A DNA stretch of 49,797 nt. Source: an uncultured Acetobacteraceae bacterium (lineage in GTDB: Bacteria > Pseudomonadota > Alphaproteobacteria > Acetobacterales > Acetobacteraceae). Position 1 is the stretch's first letter; each line of letters begins with the position of its first letter. A model generated the notes under the pieces. It was not told the origin of the DNA. It did not search any database and worked only from the letters and a program-made list of their open reading frames with translations. Positions 17,150 to 25,407 of the stretch are shown here, in pieces. The stretch covers positions 1 through 49,797 of the forward strand of contig CALMVI010000024.1 of assembly GCA_937873095.1 (NCBI GenBank). Reading direction: 5' to 3'. The position numbers and the translations under genes were made by a program.

Positions 17150-18798
17150 GCCCACTCGACTCCCTCTACCGCGATCCCGACACCGCGCGCATCACGCTGG
17201 ATCGGCCGGCCGACTACCTGCACGCCGAACATACGCTGCGCAGCTGGTTCTTCACCACCGACCACAAGCGCATCGCGCTGCTGTACCTGGCCTCGATCAC
17301 GGGTTTCTTCGTGCTGGGCGCGATTGCCGCAGGGCTGGTACGGCTGTCGCTGGTGGTGCCGAACGGCGTCATTTTCACCAACGACACCTACAACAAGCTG
17401 TTCACCATGCACGGCGTGATCATGGTGTGGTTCTTCCTGATCCCGTCCATCCCTGCCACCTTCGGGAACTTCCTGATACCGCTGATGATCGGCGCGAAGG
17501 ACCTGGCGTTTCCGCGCCTGAACCTGCTGAGCTGGTACGTGTTCATGACCGGCGCGCTGTTCACCATGGTGGTGCTGATCGTGGGCGGCGTGGATACGGG
17601 CTGGACGTTCTATGCGCCGTTCAGCACCACGTATTCGAATTTCTACGTGATACCGGCGCTGATCGGCGTGATCATCGTGGGCTTCAGCTCGATCCTGACC
17701 GGGCTGAACTTCATCGTGACGATCCACAAGATGCGCTGCCCGGGCATGACGTGGTTCCGCATGCCGATCTTCGTGTGGACGCTGTACGCCACGAGCCTGA
17801 TCTTCCTGCTCGGCACGCCGGTGATCACGCTCGCGCTGATCCTGCTGGTGATGGAGCGGGCGTTCCACATCGGCGTGTTCGACCCGAAGCTCGGCGGCGA
17901 CCCGGTATTGTTCGAGCACCTGTTCTGGTTCTACTCGCACCCTGCGGTGTACATCATGGTGCTGCCAGGCATGGGGGTGGTCACCGAGCTGGTGGCGGCG
18001 TTCAGCCAGAAGCGCGTGTTCGGCTACCGCTTCGTGGCCTATGCCAGCATCGGACTGGCGTCGATCACGTTCTTCGTCTGGGGGCACCACATGTTCGTCA
18101 ACGGCCAGAGCCAGTTGGCGAGCACGGTGTTCTCGTTCCTGAGCTTCGCGGTCGCCGTGCCGTCGGCGGTCAAGGTGTACAACTGGACGGCAACGATCCA
18201 CAAAGGGGCCATTCGCCTAGACACACCGATGCTCTACGCCATGGGGTATATCGGGCTGTTCGTGCTGGGCGGGCTGACTGGGCTGTTCCTGGCGACGCTG
18301 GCGGTGGACGCGCATCTGCACGACACGTATTTCGTCGTGGCGCATTTCCACTACATCATGGTGGGCGGCACCATGCTCGCCTTCCTTGGCGGCCTGCATT
18401 ACTGGTGGCCGAAATTCACCGGCCGCATGTACCCCGAAGCCTGGGGGCGGGTGGGTGCGCTGCTGATCTTCATCGGCTTCAACGTCACCTTCTTCCCGCA
18501 ATTCATCCTGGGCTATCTGGGCATGCCCAGGCGCTACCACGTGTACCCGCCGGAGTTCCAGCTGCTCAACGTGCTGTCCAGTGCGGGGTCCACGATCCTC
18601 GCACTCGGCTATTTCTTCCCGATGATCTACCTTGTCTGGTCGCTATGGTTCGGCAAGCGCGCGCCGGCCAATCCGTGGCAGGCCAAGGGGCTGGAGTGGA
18701 CGACCAGCTCGCCGCCGCCCGCGCATAATTTCCTGGCCATCCCGCGCGTCGATTTCGAGCCTTACGACTACCCGATCAAGGCGCCCGAACGTGCCTGA
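17146..18798 (+). CDS. ctaD: Cytochrome c oxidase subunit I, A2-type heme-copper oxidase
   Basis: The catalytic subunit has 550 residues and reduces O2 to water while pumping protons. It shows the low-spin heme ligands His89 ([10 protein letters not shown]) and His402, the a3 ligand His400 ([12 protein letters not shown]), the CuB ligands His314-His315 (WGHHMF) and His265, cross-linked to Tyr269. The D-channel entry Asp is about 119 (AKDLAFPR). At the end of the D-channel it reads YSHPAVYI (263-270) rather than HPEVYI, so Glu is absent and the Tyr-Ser pair marks an A2-type oxidase. It overlaps subunit II by ATGA and subunit III by 8 nt. Confidence 0.96.
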   Translation: MSPLDSLYRDPDTARITLDRPADYLHAEHTLRSWFFTTDHKRIALLYLASITGFFVLGAIAAGLVRLSLVVPNGVIFTNDTYNKLFTMHGVIMVWFFLIPSIPATFGNFLIPLMIGAKDLAFPRLNLLSWYVFMTGALFTMVVLIVGGVDTGWTFYAPFSTTYSNFYVIPALIGVIIVGFSSILTGLNFIVTIHKMRCPGMTWFRMPIFVWTLYATSLIFLLGTPVITLALILLVMERAFHIGVFDPKLGGDPVLFEHLFWFYSHPAVYIMVLPGMGVVTELVAAFSQKRVFGYRFVAYASIGLASITFFVWGHHMFVNGQSQLASTVFSFLSFAVAVPSAVKVYNWTATIHKGAIRLDTPMLYAMGYIGLFVLGGLTGLFLATLAVDAHLHDTYFVVAHFHYIMVGGTMLAFLGGLHYWWPKFTGRMYPEAWGRVGALLIFIGFNVTFFPQFILGYLGMPRRYHVYPPEFQLLNVLSSAGSTILALGYFFPMIYLVWSLWFGKRAPANPWQAKGLEWTTSSPPPAHNFLAIPRVDFEPYDYPIKAPERA

Positions 18799-19450
18799 TG
18801 CCGTGACCGCGGAGGCGGTGGACATCGAACTCGCCGAGCAGTTCGTCACCAAGGAGCAGCAGCGCGACGTGGGCACGCTGGGCATGTGGGCCTGGCTGGT
18901 CACCGAGTTGCTGCTGTTCGCCGGGCTGTTCCTGTGCGCGCTGATCCTGCGCATCCAGTTCCCGGCCGACGTCACGCTGGCGACGACGCATCTGAAGTTC
19001 TGGATCGGCGCCACCAACACCGCCGTGCTGATCTGTTCCAGCCTGACGATGTCCGGCGCGATCGTGCTGTCCCGCCTCGGCTGGCGGCGCGGGATGCTCG
19101 GCTGCATGCTGGCCACCGCTTGTCTCGGCACGCTGTTCCTGGTGCTGAAAGGCTACGAGTACTACCAGGATTACGACGAGAACATGATGCCGTTCCTGGC
19201 GCGGCCCTACGCGCTCGGCGCGCATCCGTCCACGCGGCTGTTCCTCGACATCTACTACGTGACCACTGGGCTGCACGGCGTGCATCTGATCACCGGCGTG
19301 TCGATATTGCTGGTGCTGACATGGCAGGCGAGCAGGCCGCGGTTCCTGCAGATGCACCAGAACCGGATCGAAATCTACGGCCTGTACTGGCATTTCATCG
19401 ATCTGATCTGGATCATCGTGTTCCCCGTGCTCTACGTGCTGAACCGATGA
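18791..19450 (+). CDS. ctaE: Cytochrome c oxidase subunit III
   Basis: The protein has 219 residues and five membrane helices, the shorter form common in caa3-type oxidases. Family segments include [20 protein letters not shown] near the N-terminus, [17 protein letters not shown] in the middle, and [11 protein letters not shown] and [17 protein letters not shown] towards the end. Subunit III stabilises the oxidase and its proton uptake. The GTG at 18791 overlaps the subunit I stop; a GTG at 18803 is also possible. The stop overlaps the start of subunit IV (ATGA). Confidence 0.93.
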   Translation: MPDAVTAEAVDIELAEQFVTKEQQRDVGTLGMWAWLVTELLLFAGLFLCALILRIQFPADVTLATTHLKFWIGATNTAVLICSSLTMSGAIVLSRLGWRRGMLGCMLATACLGTLFLVLKGYEYYQDYDENMMPFLARPYALGAHPSTRLFLDIYYVTTGLHGVHLITGVSILLVLTWQASRPRFLQMHQNRIEIYGLYWHFIDLIWIIVFPVLYVLNR

Positions 19451-19737
19451 CGCGGGAGGATCGCGCCACGCTGTGGCGGCACATGCGGGCGCCGGTGTTG
19501 TCCTTCGTCGCCCTGATGGCGTTGCTGGCGGTCAACGTGGTTCTCGGCGCCACCTTGCCGTTCCGGGCCGTGTGGGTGGCCGAAGCCGTCGTCGTCGTCT
19601 GCATGGTCCTGACTGTGCTTCTCGTGTCGATGGAGGTGTGGAGCGAGCCGCCGCTGGTCAGGGTGTTTTCCGCGCTGGGCTTTTTCTGGCTGCTGATCCT
19701 GTTCGGCATGACGCTGGTGGATTACCTGACCCGTTAG
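19447..19737 (+). CDS. Cytochrome c oxidase subunit IV-like small membrane protein
   Basis: The protein has 96 residues and three predicted membrane helices (about 16-35, 42-62 and 70-93). Size, topology and position as the last gene after subunit III fit the bacterial subunit IV (CyoD/CtaF-like) family that assists assembly or stability. The sequence itself has few diagnostic residues. It starts on the subunit III stop (ATGA). The cluster ends here; no CtaB, Cox11, Cox15 or Sco gene is present in this window, so assembly factors must be encoded elsewhere. Confidence 0.8.
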   Translation: MTREDRATLWRHMRAPVLSFVALMALLAVNVVLGATLPFRAVWVAEAVVVVCMVLTVLLVSMEVWSEPPLVRVFSALGFFWLLILFGMTLVDYLTR

Positions 19738-19803
19738 CCTTACGCCGGCTGCAACCTTGACTGCACCTGGGTGTTTGGGCCGTTCGCACAGGAGGCGCCG
19801 GTC

Positions 19804-20817
19804 ATGGCATACGCGCAGCTCAAACCGATTTCCCAGCAGACGATCGTGCTGACGGGAGCAACGTCGGGCATCGGCCTGGCGACGGCCCGCCTGGCGAGCG
19901 AACGCGGCGCGCGCCTGCTGCTGGTGGCGCGCAACGAGGACGCGCTGAAGCAAGTCTGCGCGGAACTGACCGCGAAGGGCGGGCGGGCCGAGTACGCGGT
20001 CGCCGACGTGGCCGATCGTGCGCAGGTCGATGCTGCGGCCGCCCGCGCCGTGGCGTTGTTCGGCGGGTTCGACAGTTGGATCAACGACGCGGGCGCGTTC
20101 ATCTACGGCGCCATCGAGGACGTGCCGTTGGAAGACCAGCGCCGCCTGTTCGACGTCGTCTACTGGGGCGTGGTGCACGGCATGCTGGCGGCCAGCGCGC
20201 AACTCAAATCCCGCGGCGGCTCCATCATCAACGTCGGCAGCGTGCTGGGCGAAATCGCCATTCCGTTCCAGGGGCCGTATTGCGCGGCAAAGTTCGCGGT
20301 GAAGGGATTCACCGAGGCGTTCCGGCGCGAGACGGAAGCAGCCGGCCAGCCGATCTCGATCACCCTGATCAAGCCCGCAGCCATAAACACGAGTTTCATG
20401 GAGCACGCCCGCAACGCGATAGGCTCGCCGGGAACCCGCAACCCGCCGCCTGCCTATGATCCGCATCTGGTGGCCCGCGCCATACTCCACGCCGTGGAGC
20501 ACAAGATGCGGGACATCACCATCGGCGGCCTGGGCGGGGAGTCGATGGTGCTGGCCAACCGCGTTGCCCCTCGTGCGATGGACTGGATGTTCGCCACCTT
20601 CGGAAAGTTTGCCCAGACGACCGAACACAAAGGCGACCTGGCGCAGCGCGACAACCTCTATGAGGTGCGCGAGGATTTGCACGAACGAAGCACGCTGAAA
20701 CCTTTCACGCGCAAGACCAGCCTGCTGCTGGAGGCGCAGATCAATCCGGTAGCGACCGCGGTTGCGGCCGGGCTGGGCGCGGTGCTGCTCGGCGCCGCTG
20801 CACGCCGCAGGCGATAA
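19804..20817 (+). CDS. Short-chain dehydrogenase/reductase with hydrophobic C-terminal tail
   Basis: The protein has 337 residues, longer than a classical SDR (about 250). The NAD(P) motif GATSGIG lies at 18-24, NDAG near 94-97, and the catalytic Ser146, Tyr159 and Lys163 (PYCAAKFAVKG) are intact. After the SDR core a C-terminal extension ends in a short hydrophobic stretch and RRRR, which could attach the enzyme to the membrane. The start at 19804 is set by AGGAGG at 19790-19795. The substrate is unknown. The following DUF892 gene (80 nt on) may point to a stress-related unit. Confidence 0.85.
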   Translation: MAYAQLKPISQQTIVLTGATSGIGLATARLASERGARLLLVARNEDALKQVCAELTAKGGRAEYAVADVADRAQVDAAAARAVALFGGFDSWINDAGAFIYGAIEDVPLEDQRRLFDVVYWGVVHGMLAASAQLKSRGGSIINVGSVLGEIAIPFQGPYCAAKFAVKGFTEAFRRETEAAGQPISITLIKPAAINTSFMEHARNAIGSPGTRNPPPAYDPHLVARAILHAVEHKMRDITIGGLGGESMVLANRVAPRAMDWMFATFGKFAQTTEHKGDLAQRDNLYEVREDLHERSTLKPFTRKTSLLLEAQINPVATAVAAGLGAVLLGAAARRRR

Positions 20818-20897
20818 GAGCGGTCAAACAAGCGTGAAACACGAAGCGCGGACGGTGTCTGCGCGCTAACCCACAACACCCTGCAATGGAGCAAGTC

Positions 20898-21422
20898 ATG
20901 GACGGCGACGCTGGCGGCAACAAGATGCACGAGATTTACCACACGGGCCTGCGCAACCTGCACGCGCTGGAGCAGATGGCGATAGAACTGACGGAACGTC
21001 AGGTTGAGCGGCTGGAAAACTATCCTGAGATGAAGGCGAAACTCCTGCAGCACCATCAGGAATCGAAGGAGCAGGCCAACCGCCTCGAGTCGATCCTGCA
21101 GCGCCACGGCACGTCGCCATCGGCCGTCAAGGGCGCAGTCCAGTCGGTGATGGGCAACGTCGCCGCAGCACTGCACGCTCCGGCGCCGGACGAGATCCTG
21201 AAGAACACGTTTGCCAACTTTGCGTTCGAGCATCAGGAGATCGCCTCCTACACAAGCGCGATCGCGATGGCCGAACAGGTGGGCGACACTGCCGCGATCC
21301 CGTTGCTCAAGCAGTCCCTGGCGGAAGAACAGGCGATGGCGAAGTTCATCGAGCAGGCAATCGTGCCGACGACGCAGAAATACATGTCTCTGGCGCAGGC
21401 CGGTCAGACGGCCGGCGTCTGA
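20898..21422 (+). CDS. DUF892 (YciE/YciF) ferritin-like protein
   Basis: The protein has 174 residues and is all-helical. It contains NKMHEIYHTGLRNLHALEQM at the N-terminus, the FAFEHQEIASYTSAIAMAEQ helix and LLKQSLAEEQAMAKFIEQ, matching the DUF892 family of ferritin-like four-helix bundles. Acidic and His residues on these helices would hold a di-iron site. The family is often stress-induced in proteobacteria; its reaction is not established. The ATG at 20898 follows GGAG at 20888-20891; an earlier in-frame ATG at 20886 lacks a site. A strong hairpin follows the stop. Confidence 0.88.
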   Translation: MDGDAGGNKMHEIYHTGLRNLHALEQMAIELTERQVERLENYPEMKAKLLQHHQESKEQANRLESILQRHGTSPSAVKGAVQSVMGNVAAALHAPAPDEILKNTFANFAFEHQEIASYTSAIAMAEQVGDTAAIPLLKQSLAEEQAMAKFIEQAIVPTTQKYMSLAQAGQTAGV

Positions 21423-21431
21423 CGATCCAAG

Positions 21432-21453
21432 CCTGGGGAAGCAATTCCCCAGG
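21432..21453. terminator. Hairpin between convergent genes, likely bidirectional terminator
   Basis: A perfect 9-bp stem CCTGGGGAA / TTCCCCAGG closes a 4-nt loop. It lies 10 nt after the DUF892 stop and 5 nt beyond the stop of the minus-strand GFA gene. The downstream tract on the plus strand (TTCTCTATGT) is only moderately T-rich. Position between two converging genes makes a shared terminator the best reading. Confidence 0.75.
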
Positions 21454-21457
21454 TTCT

Positions 21458-21940
21458 CTATGTGGCTTTCGGGCCGATGCCGCCCAGCGCGAAGGCTTTT
21501 GCCAGCGTTTCGGGATCGTCGAACTCCTCCGTGAACGTGAAGTGCAGCGGCATCAACGCCCAAGACAGCGCGCTTTTGGTGAAAATCTGAGCCAGCGGAC
21601 GAACCCAGGCGTGTTCGTCCAGGGTCATAGGCCGAACCACGGTTATATCCGGCTGGCTTTCCGTGCGGGTGTGCGTCCAGCAGGCGCAGCCCGGGCAGGT
21701 ATATCGCGTGCTCTGTTTTCCGCTTTCCGCGGTTCTCGTCCATTCATGCGGCACGCCGGCGGTCAGCGCGAACTGCTTGTCGTCCACCGGCATGCCGAGC
21801 GAGAAGGCGCTCGACGTGAAGTGCTGACAATCCGTGCAATGGCATGCGAAGACGAATTTCGGCGTGCCTGTCACACGGTAGCGTATCCGGCTGCAGCGGC
21901 AGCCGCCGAGCATCTCCGATGGGAACGTAGGTGCGGCCAT
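21458..21940 (-). CDS. GFA/CENP-V family zinc protein
   Basis: The protein has 160 residues. It has the zinc-binding Cys pattern of the GFA (glutathione-dependent formaldehyde-activating enzyme-like) family: GGCRC (Cys14, Cys16), CHCTDC (Cys33, 35, 38) and CPGC (Cys82, 85). Most family members have no proven reaction, so a formaldehyde role should not be assumed. The start at 21940 has GGAG about 7 nt upstream on the minus strand. It lies 22 nt after a small hypothetical gene and probably shares its transcript. Confidence 0.85.
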   Translation of the reverse strand: MAAPTFPSEMLGGCRCSRIRYRVTGTPKFVFACHCTDCQHFTSSAFSLGMPVDDKQFALTAGVPHEWTRTAESGKQSTRYTCPGCACWTHTRTESQPDITVVRPMTLDEHAWVRPLAQIFTKSALSWALMPLHFTFTEEFDDPETLAKAFALGGIGPKAT

Positions 21941-21962
21941 GCTGTCTCCGGTGCTGCAGCTG

Positions 21963-22259
21963 CTACCAGCGGCGGTGACGTCCGAACGTGCCGCCGGGCT
22001 GGTCGATGATGTCTGCCCCGGCCGGTTCGTCCGGCAACGAGGGATGCACGCCGGATTGCGGCGCCGCCATGGTGTCAGGCTCGCCGATATCCTGGTTCGG
22101 GTTGTCCTCGCTCGGCGCAGGCGTGTCGGCCGCAAGCGCGCCGTTGACCAGGTCGGTGATGACGGCGACGGACACGTCGCGCGCATAGCCGTCCGCCTCG
22201 GCTTCGGCCAGCAAGGCCACGAGCCTCGGGCGGAAATACTGGTGCGGCGAGTCGGCCAT
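21963..22259 (-). CDS. Small hypothetical protein
   Basis: The protein has 98 residues. The N-terminal half (HQYFRPRLVALLAEAEADGY) looks helical and ordered; the second half is Pro/Asp-rich and probably disordered. An AAGGG site lies about 6 nt upstream of the ATG. It precedes the GFA gene on the same strand by 22 nt and follows tRNA-Thr. I do not recognise a characterised family. Good start context and ordinary composition support it as a real gene, but length and lack of motifs limit certainty. Confidence 0.6.
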   Translation of the reverse strand: MADSPHQYFRPRLVALLAEAEADGYARDVSVAVITDLVNGALAADTPAPSEDNPNQDIGEPDTMAAPQSGVHPSLPDEPAGADIIDQPGGTFGRHRRW

Positions 22260-22320
22260 CGATGCCCTTCATGTCACGGTATAGCGGCAAGCGGCGCCGG
22301 GGCAATGTTGGCGAGTACGG

Positions 22321-22392
22321 TGCCGGGTGAGGGGATTGAACCCCCGACCTTCGGTTTACAAAACCGCTGCACTACCGCTGTGCTAACCCGGC
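22321..22392 (-). tRNA. tRNA-Thr (anticodon TGT)
   Basis: A complete 72-nt cloverleaf is read on the minus strand: acceptor GCCGGGT/ACCCGGC, a D arm GCAC-GTGC, an anticodon loop TTTGTAA giving TGT (threonine ACA), and a T arm containing GGTTCAATCC. The discriminator base is A and CCA is not encoded. The closing pair of the anticodon stem is a G-A mismatch, and the T stem has one G-T pair. Confidence 0.95.
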
Positions 22393-22451
22393 TGCCGCGT
22401 GACAGAACTAGACAAAGCGGGGCGGGCTGGCAAACTTGCTGGCAGGGTGAG

Positions 22452-22515
22452 GAAGGCCAGGGGCGCTGCCCCTGGACCCCGCTGGGATTTGGAACCCCAG
22501 GCCCCCAATCCAGAG
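22452..22515. repeat. Intergenic hairpin repeat, copy 1
   Basis: The gap between tRNA-Thr and the SDR gene contains a perfect 8-bp hairpin CCAGGGGC-GCT-GCCCCTGG at 22457-22475. It is followed by a C-rich stretch (22476-22511) that resembles 49305-49340 and, in inverted orientation, 25073-25106. It lies just beyond the stop of the minus-strand SDR, so it may also act as its terminator. No coding potential was seen. Confidence 0.65.
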
Positions 22516-22519
22516 GGTG

Positions 22520-23287
22520 TTATCGTCGCCAGGCCATTCCGCCATCTACCACCAGGGTGCCGCCGACCACGTAGTCGCCGGCGCGGGAGGCGAGATAGAT
22601 GGCCGAACCGGCCATGTCCTCCGGCGTGCCGATCCGGCCGGACGGGATGATCTTGGAGACCTCGTCGGCGTGGTCGCGCGCGACCTTGTTCATGTTCGAG
22701 GCGAAGGCGCCGGGGGCGATCGCGTTGACCACGATGTGGTCCTCGATGAGGCGCAATGCCATGCGCTTGGTCAGGTGGATCAACCCCGCCTTGCTGGCCC
22801 CGTAGGAATAGGTCTCCTGGTGGCTGACAGAGACGCCGTCGATCGAGGCGATGTTGATCACCTTGGCCGGCCGGTCGCGCGTGGCGGCCGCGCGCAGGGC
22901 GCCGTGCAGCGCCTGGGTCAGGAAGAACGGCGTCTTCACGTTCAGCTCCATCACCTTGTCCCACCCGGTTTCGGGAAAGGTCTCGAACGCTTCGCCCCAG
23001 GCGGCACCGGCGTTGTTGACCAGTATGTCGAGCGTGCTCTCGTGCTTGAGGTAGCGCTCGGCCATGGCGCGCGCGCCCACCGCGCCCGACACGTCGGCCG
23101 GCAGCGGGATGCAGGTTCCAAGCCCGCTCAGGCGCTGTGCCGTCTCCTCGCACGCGCTGGCCTTGCGGGCGGAGACGTAGACCTTGGCGCCCGCGCGCAG
23201 GAAGCCTTCGGCGATCATCTCGCCGATGCCGCGCGATCCGCCGGTCACCAGGGCTGTGCGTCCCGCCAAGGAAAAGTAGTCGTTCAT
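22520..23287 (-). CDS. Classical SDR oxidoreductase
   Basis: The protein has 255 residues, the classical SDR length. TGGSRGIG (15-22) binds NAD(P); NNAG is at 91-94; the catalytic Ser148, Tyr162 and Lys166 (YSYGASKAGL) are present, and NAIAPGAF and the C-terminal GGTLVVDGG close the fold. Members of this group include 3-oxoacyl-ACP reductase-like and gluconate 5-dehydrogenase-like enzymes; the substrate cannot be set from sequence. The ATG at 23287 is preceded by a purine-rich AGGGATGGATGGA; an ATG three codons upstream (23296) is the alternative. Confidence 0.88.
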   Translation of the reverse strand: MNDYFSLAGRTALVTGGSRGIGEMIAEGFLRAGAKVYVSARKASACEETAQRLSGLGTCIPLPADVSGAVGARAMAERYLKHESTLDILVNNAGAAWGEAFETFPETGWDKVMELNVKTPFFLTQALHGALRAAATRDRPAKVINIASIDGVSVSHQETYSYGASKAGLIHLTKRMALRLIEDHIVVNAIAPGAFASNMNKVARDHADEVSKIIPSGRIGTPEDMAGSAIYLASRAGDYVVGGTLVVDGGMAWRR

Positions 23288-23473
23288 TCCATCCATCCCT
23301 GTTTGCGCGCCCGCGATACGGCCTGCGCCTGACGCTGCCAAGCCGGGTGCCGACGTGGTGAATTCAACGTCATGACGCCGCTTTCACCGCAGCGAGGATG
23401 GAACGGTCAGGCCTGCGTCTATATTGCAACAGGTCAGCCGGCGAATTTCGCTGCTCAACCGATTGGAGTGCCA

Positions 23474-25033
23474 ATGATGACGAAGCGGACACCCTGGCGC
23501 GGCCGTGCCCTGGCCTTCACCCTGCTGGCCGGAACGGCGATGGGCGGCGCCATGACCGGCCTGTATCCTGCCGCGCACGCCCAGAGCGACCCGGGCGTGG
23601 TGCAACCCAAGCCGGGCGCCATCGAGCCAGGCCAGATCAGCCACCCGCTGCCCGATTTCGTGGGCCTGGTGCGCCAGGTGAAGCCGGCCGTGGTTTCCAT
23701 CACCAGCAAGATGCGACCTGACGAGGATGAGGAGGGCCAGGGCGGCATGCCCGGCTTCGGCCACGGTCAGGGCTTTCCGTTCGGCTTCCCGTTTGCGATG
23801 CCCATGCCGCAGCAGCGCCAGCATCTGGTCGAGGCGCGCGGCTCGGGCTTCCTCATCGATTCGAACGGCACCATCGTGACCAACAACCACGTGGTGCGCG
23901 GGGCGACGTCGGTTTCCGTGACCCTCGATGACGGCACCGTGCTGCCGGCGCGCGTGATCGGGCGCGACAAGGCGTCCGACCTGGCGGTGCTGCGCGTTCG
24001 GGCCAACCACCCGCTGCCGTTCATCAACCTGGGCGATTCCAACGCGGCGCAGCCCGGTGCGTGGGTGGTGGCCGTGGGCAACCCGTTCGGCCTGGGCGGC
24101 ACCGTGACGGCAGGCATCGTCAGCGCGCGCGGGCGCGACATAGGGGAGGGCAACTACGACAGCTTCCTGCAGATCGACGCGCCGATAAACCAGGGCAACT
24201 CCGGCGGCCCGCTGTTCACCCAGGATGGCAAGGTTGTGGGCGTCAACAGTGCGATCATCTCGCCCAACGGCGGCGGCAGCGTGGGCATCGGCTTTGCCAT
24301 CCCGTCCAACACCGTCAAGAGCGTGGTCGCCCAGCTCGAGCGGTCAGGGCACGTCACCCGCGGCTATATCGGCGTGCAGGCGCAGGCGGTGAACGCGGCG
24401 ATGTCGGACGCCCTGCATTTGCCGGCCGGCTCGACCGAGGACCGTGGCGCGCTGGTGGCCAGCGTGGAGCCGGACGGTCCGGCCAGCCATGCGGGCGTGC
24501 AACCCGGCGACGTGATCGTGTCGGTCAACGGCCAGCATGTGGGCAACCCGCGCGAGCTGGCGATCAACGTCAGCCAGGTCGTCCCCGGCAGCCACGCCAA
24601 GCTGGACGTGCTGCGCCAGGGCCACGACCAGACGGTCGACGTGACCGTGGGCACGCTGCCGTCAGACGGCTCCGGCCGCGGTGCGGCCCCGGCCGGCGGC
24701 GAGGGGCAGGGGCTCGGCGTGTCGCTGTCGGGGATCACGCCGAACCTGCGCCAGCAGCTCGACCTGGCGGACGGCACGCGCGGCGCGGTGATCACCGAGG
24801 TCAAGCCGGGCTCTCCGGCCGAGCAGGCGGGCCTGCAGCCGGGCGACGTGATCACCGGCGTGGGCGAGCATGCGGTGACCGGCACGGCGGACGCGACACG
24901 GGCGATCCGTGAGCAGCTCAAGTCCAACCAGGCCGTCGCCCTTCGCATCGTGCGCAGCGGCGAGAACCTGTTCGTCGCGGTCAGTCCCTCACAGGATGAC
25001 CAGGGCGACTCGCAAGACGACGGCAACGGCTGA
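23474..25033 (+). CDS. degP: Periplasmic serine protease/chaperone of the DegP (HtrA, Do) family
   Basis: The protein has 519 residues. A signal peptide is seen with probable cleavage after AHA (about 36). The trypsin-like domain has the full triad: His139 (TNNHVV), Asp169 (DKASDLAVL) and Ser243 (GNSGGPLF). A Gly/Phe/Met-rich loop (about 88-112) occupies the LA-loop position. Two PDZ domains follow, with GYIGVQAQ and GLGVSLSG starts and PGDVIVSVNG and PGDVITGVGE cores. It degrades or refolds damaged periplasmic proteins. Start at 23474 is supported by TTGGAG at 23463-23468; the longer in-frame opening from 23372 has no signal-peptide logic. Confidence 0.94.
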   Translation: MMTKRTPWRGRALAFTLLAGTAMGGAMTGLYPAAHAQSDPGVVQPKPGAIEPGQISHPLPDFVGLVRQVKPAVVSITSKMRPDEDEEGQGGMPGFGHGQGFPFGFPFAMPMPQQRQHLVEARGSGFLIDSNGTIVTNNHVVRGATSVSVTLDDGTVLPARVIGRDKASDLAVLRVRANHPLPFINLGDSNAAQPGAWVVAVGNPFGLGGTVTAGIVSARGRDIGEGNYDSFLQIDAPINQGNSGGPLFTQDGKVVGVNSAIISPNGGGSVGIGFAIPSNTVKSVVAQLERSGHVTRGYIGVQAQAVNAAMSDALHLPAGSTEDRGALVASVEPDGPASHAGVQPGDVIVSVNGQHVGNPRELAINVSQVVPGSHAKLDVLRQGHDQTVDVTVGTLPSDGSGRGAAPAGGEGQGLGVSLSGITPNLRQQLDLADGTRGAVITEVKPGSPAEQAGLQPGDVITGVGEHAVTGTADATRAIREQLKSNQAVALRIVRSGENLFVAVSPSQDDQGDSQDDGNG

Positions 25034-25040
25034 TCCTGGC

Positions 25041-25072
25041 GGCCCCAGACCCAAAAAAAGGGGTCTGGGGCC
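25041..25072 (+). terminator. Strong hairpin after the DegP-like gene
   Basis: A perfect 12-bp stem GGCCCCAGACCC / GGGTCTGGGGCC closes an A-rich 8-nt loop, beginning 7 nt after the stop. No T tract follows on the plus strand, so it may need Rho or act mainly in RNA stability. A second smaller hairpin (CGAGGGC-AGC-GCCCTCG, 25090-25106) lies just after. Confidence 0.75.
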
Positions 25073-25110
25073 GACTGGCCCCAGCGGGTCGAGGGCAGCG
25101 CCCTCGCCTT
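25073..25110. repeat. Intergenic hairpin repeat, copy 2
   Basis: This stretch, read on the minus strand, contains GGGCGCTGCCC followed by GACCCGCTGGGG, resembling the repeat at 22452-22515. It holds a 7-bp hairpin at 25090-25106. It separates the DegP-like gene from the convergent small minus-strand gene. No gene was seen in it. Confidence 0.55.
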
Positions 25111-25114
25111 ACTC

Positions 25115-25351
25115 TTATGCGTTCCCCACCGTAGGAAAACTATCCAAGGTCGTCTCCCGAACCAGCGCCGCAAACAGCTTCAGCGCGTCCGGTGCGCCCC
25201 GGTCCTGCAGCACGCCGCCGGAAAACTGGGCGGCGAACAGCTCGGCCTGTTCGGCCAGGATCAACGCGGCCCGGCGCATCGCCTGCTGGGCCAGCGCCGC
25301 CTGCAGGTCGTCCGGCAACGCCTGCCAGCCGCTTCCGGAGTGTTTCTTCAT
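25115..25351 (-). CDS. Small hypothetical protein
   Basis: The protein has 78 residues, helical and Ala/Leu/Gln-rich (LPDDLQAALAQQAMRRAALI), with no signal peptide or Cys. I do not recognise a named family. The ATG at 25351 begins MKKHSGSG; a longer in-frame reading to 25630 would run through rlmB on the same strand and is rejected. It is 56 nt downstream of rlmB on the same strand and could share its transcript. Confidence is moderate because no strong ribosome site precedes it. Confidence 0.55.
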   Translation of the reverse strand: MKKHSGSGWQALPDDLQAALAQQAMRRAALILAEQAELFAAQFSGGVLQDRGAPDALKLFAALVRETTLDSFPTVGNA

Positions 25352-25407
25352 CAGCCCAGGATGAGGGCAAAACGTTAATTCCGGGTGCAGACGCGCCCAC
25401 CCCCGCG

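Noticed and set aside
22321-22392. tRNA-Thr as an integration site for a mobile island
   Set aside because: No integrase, no duplicated tRNA end and no change of base composition were seen on either side.
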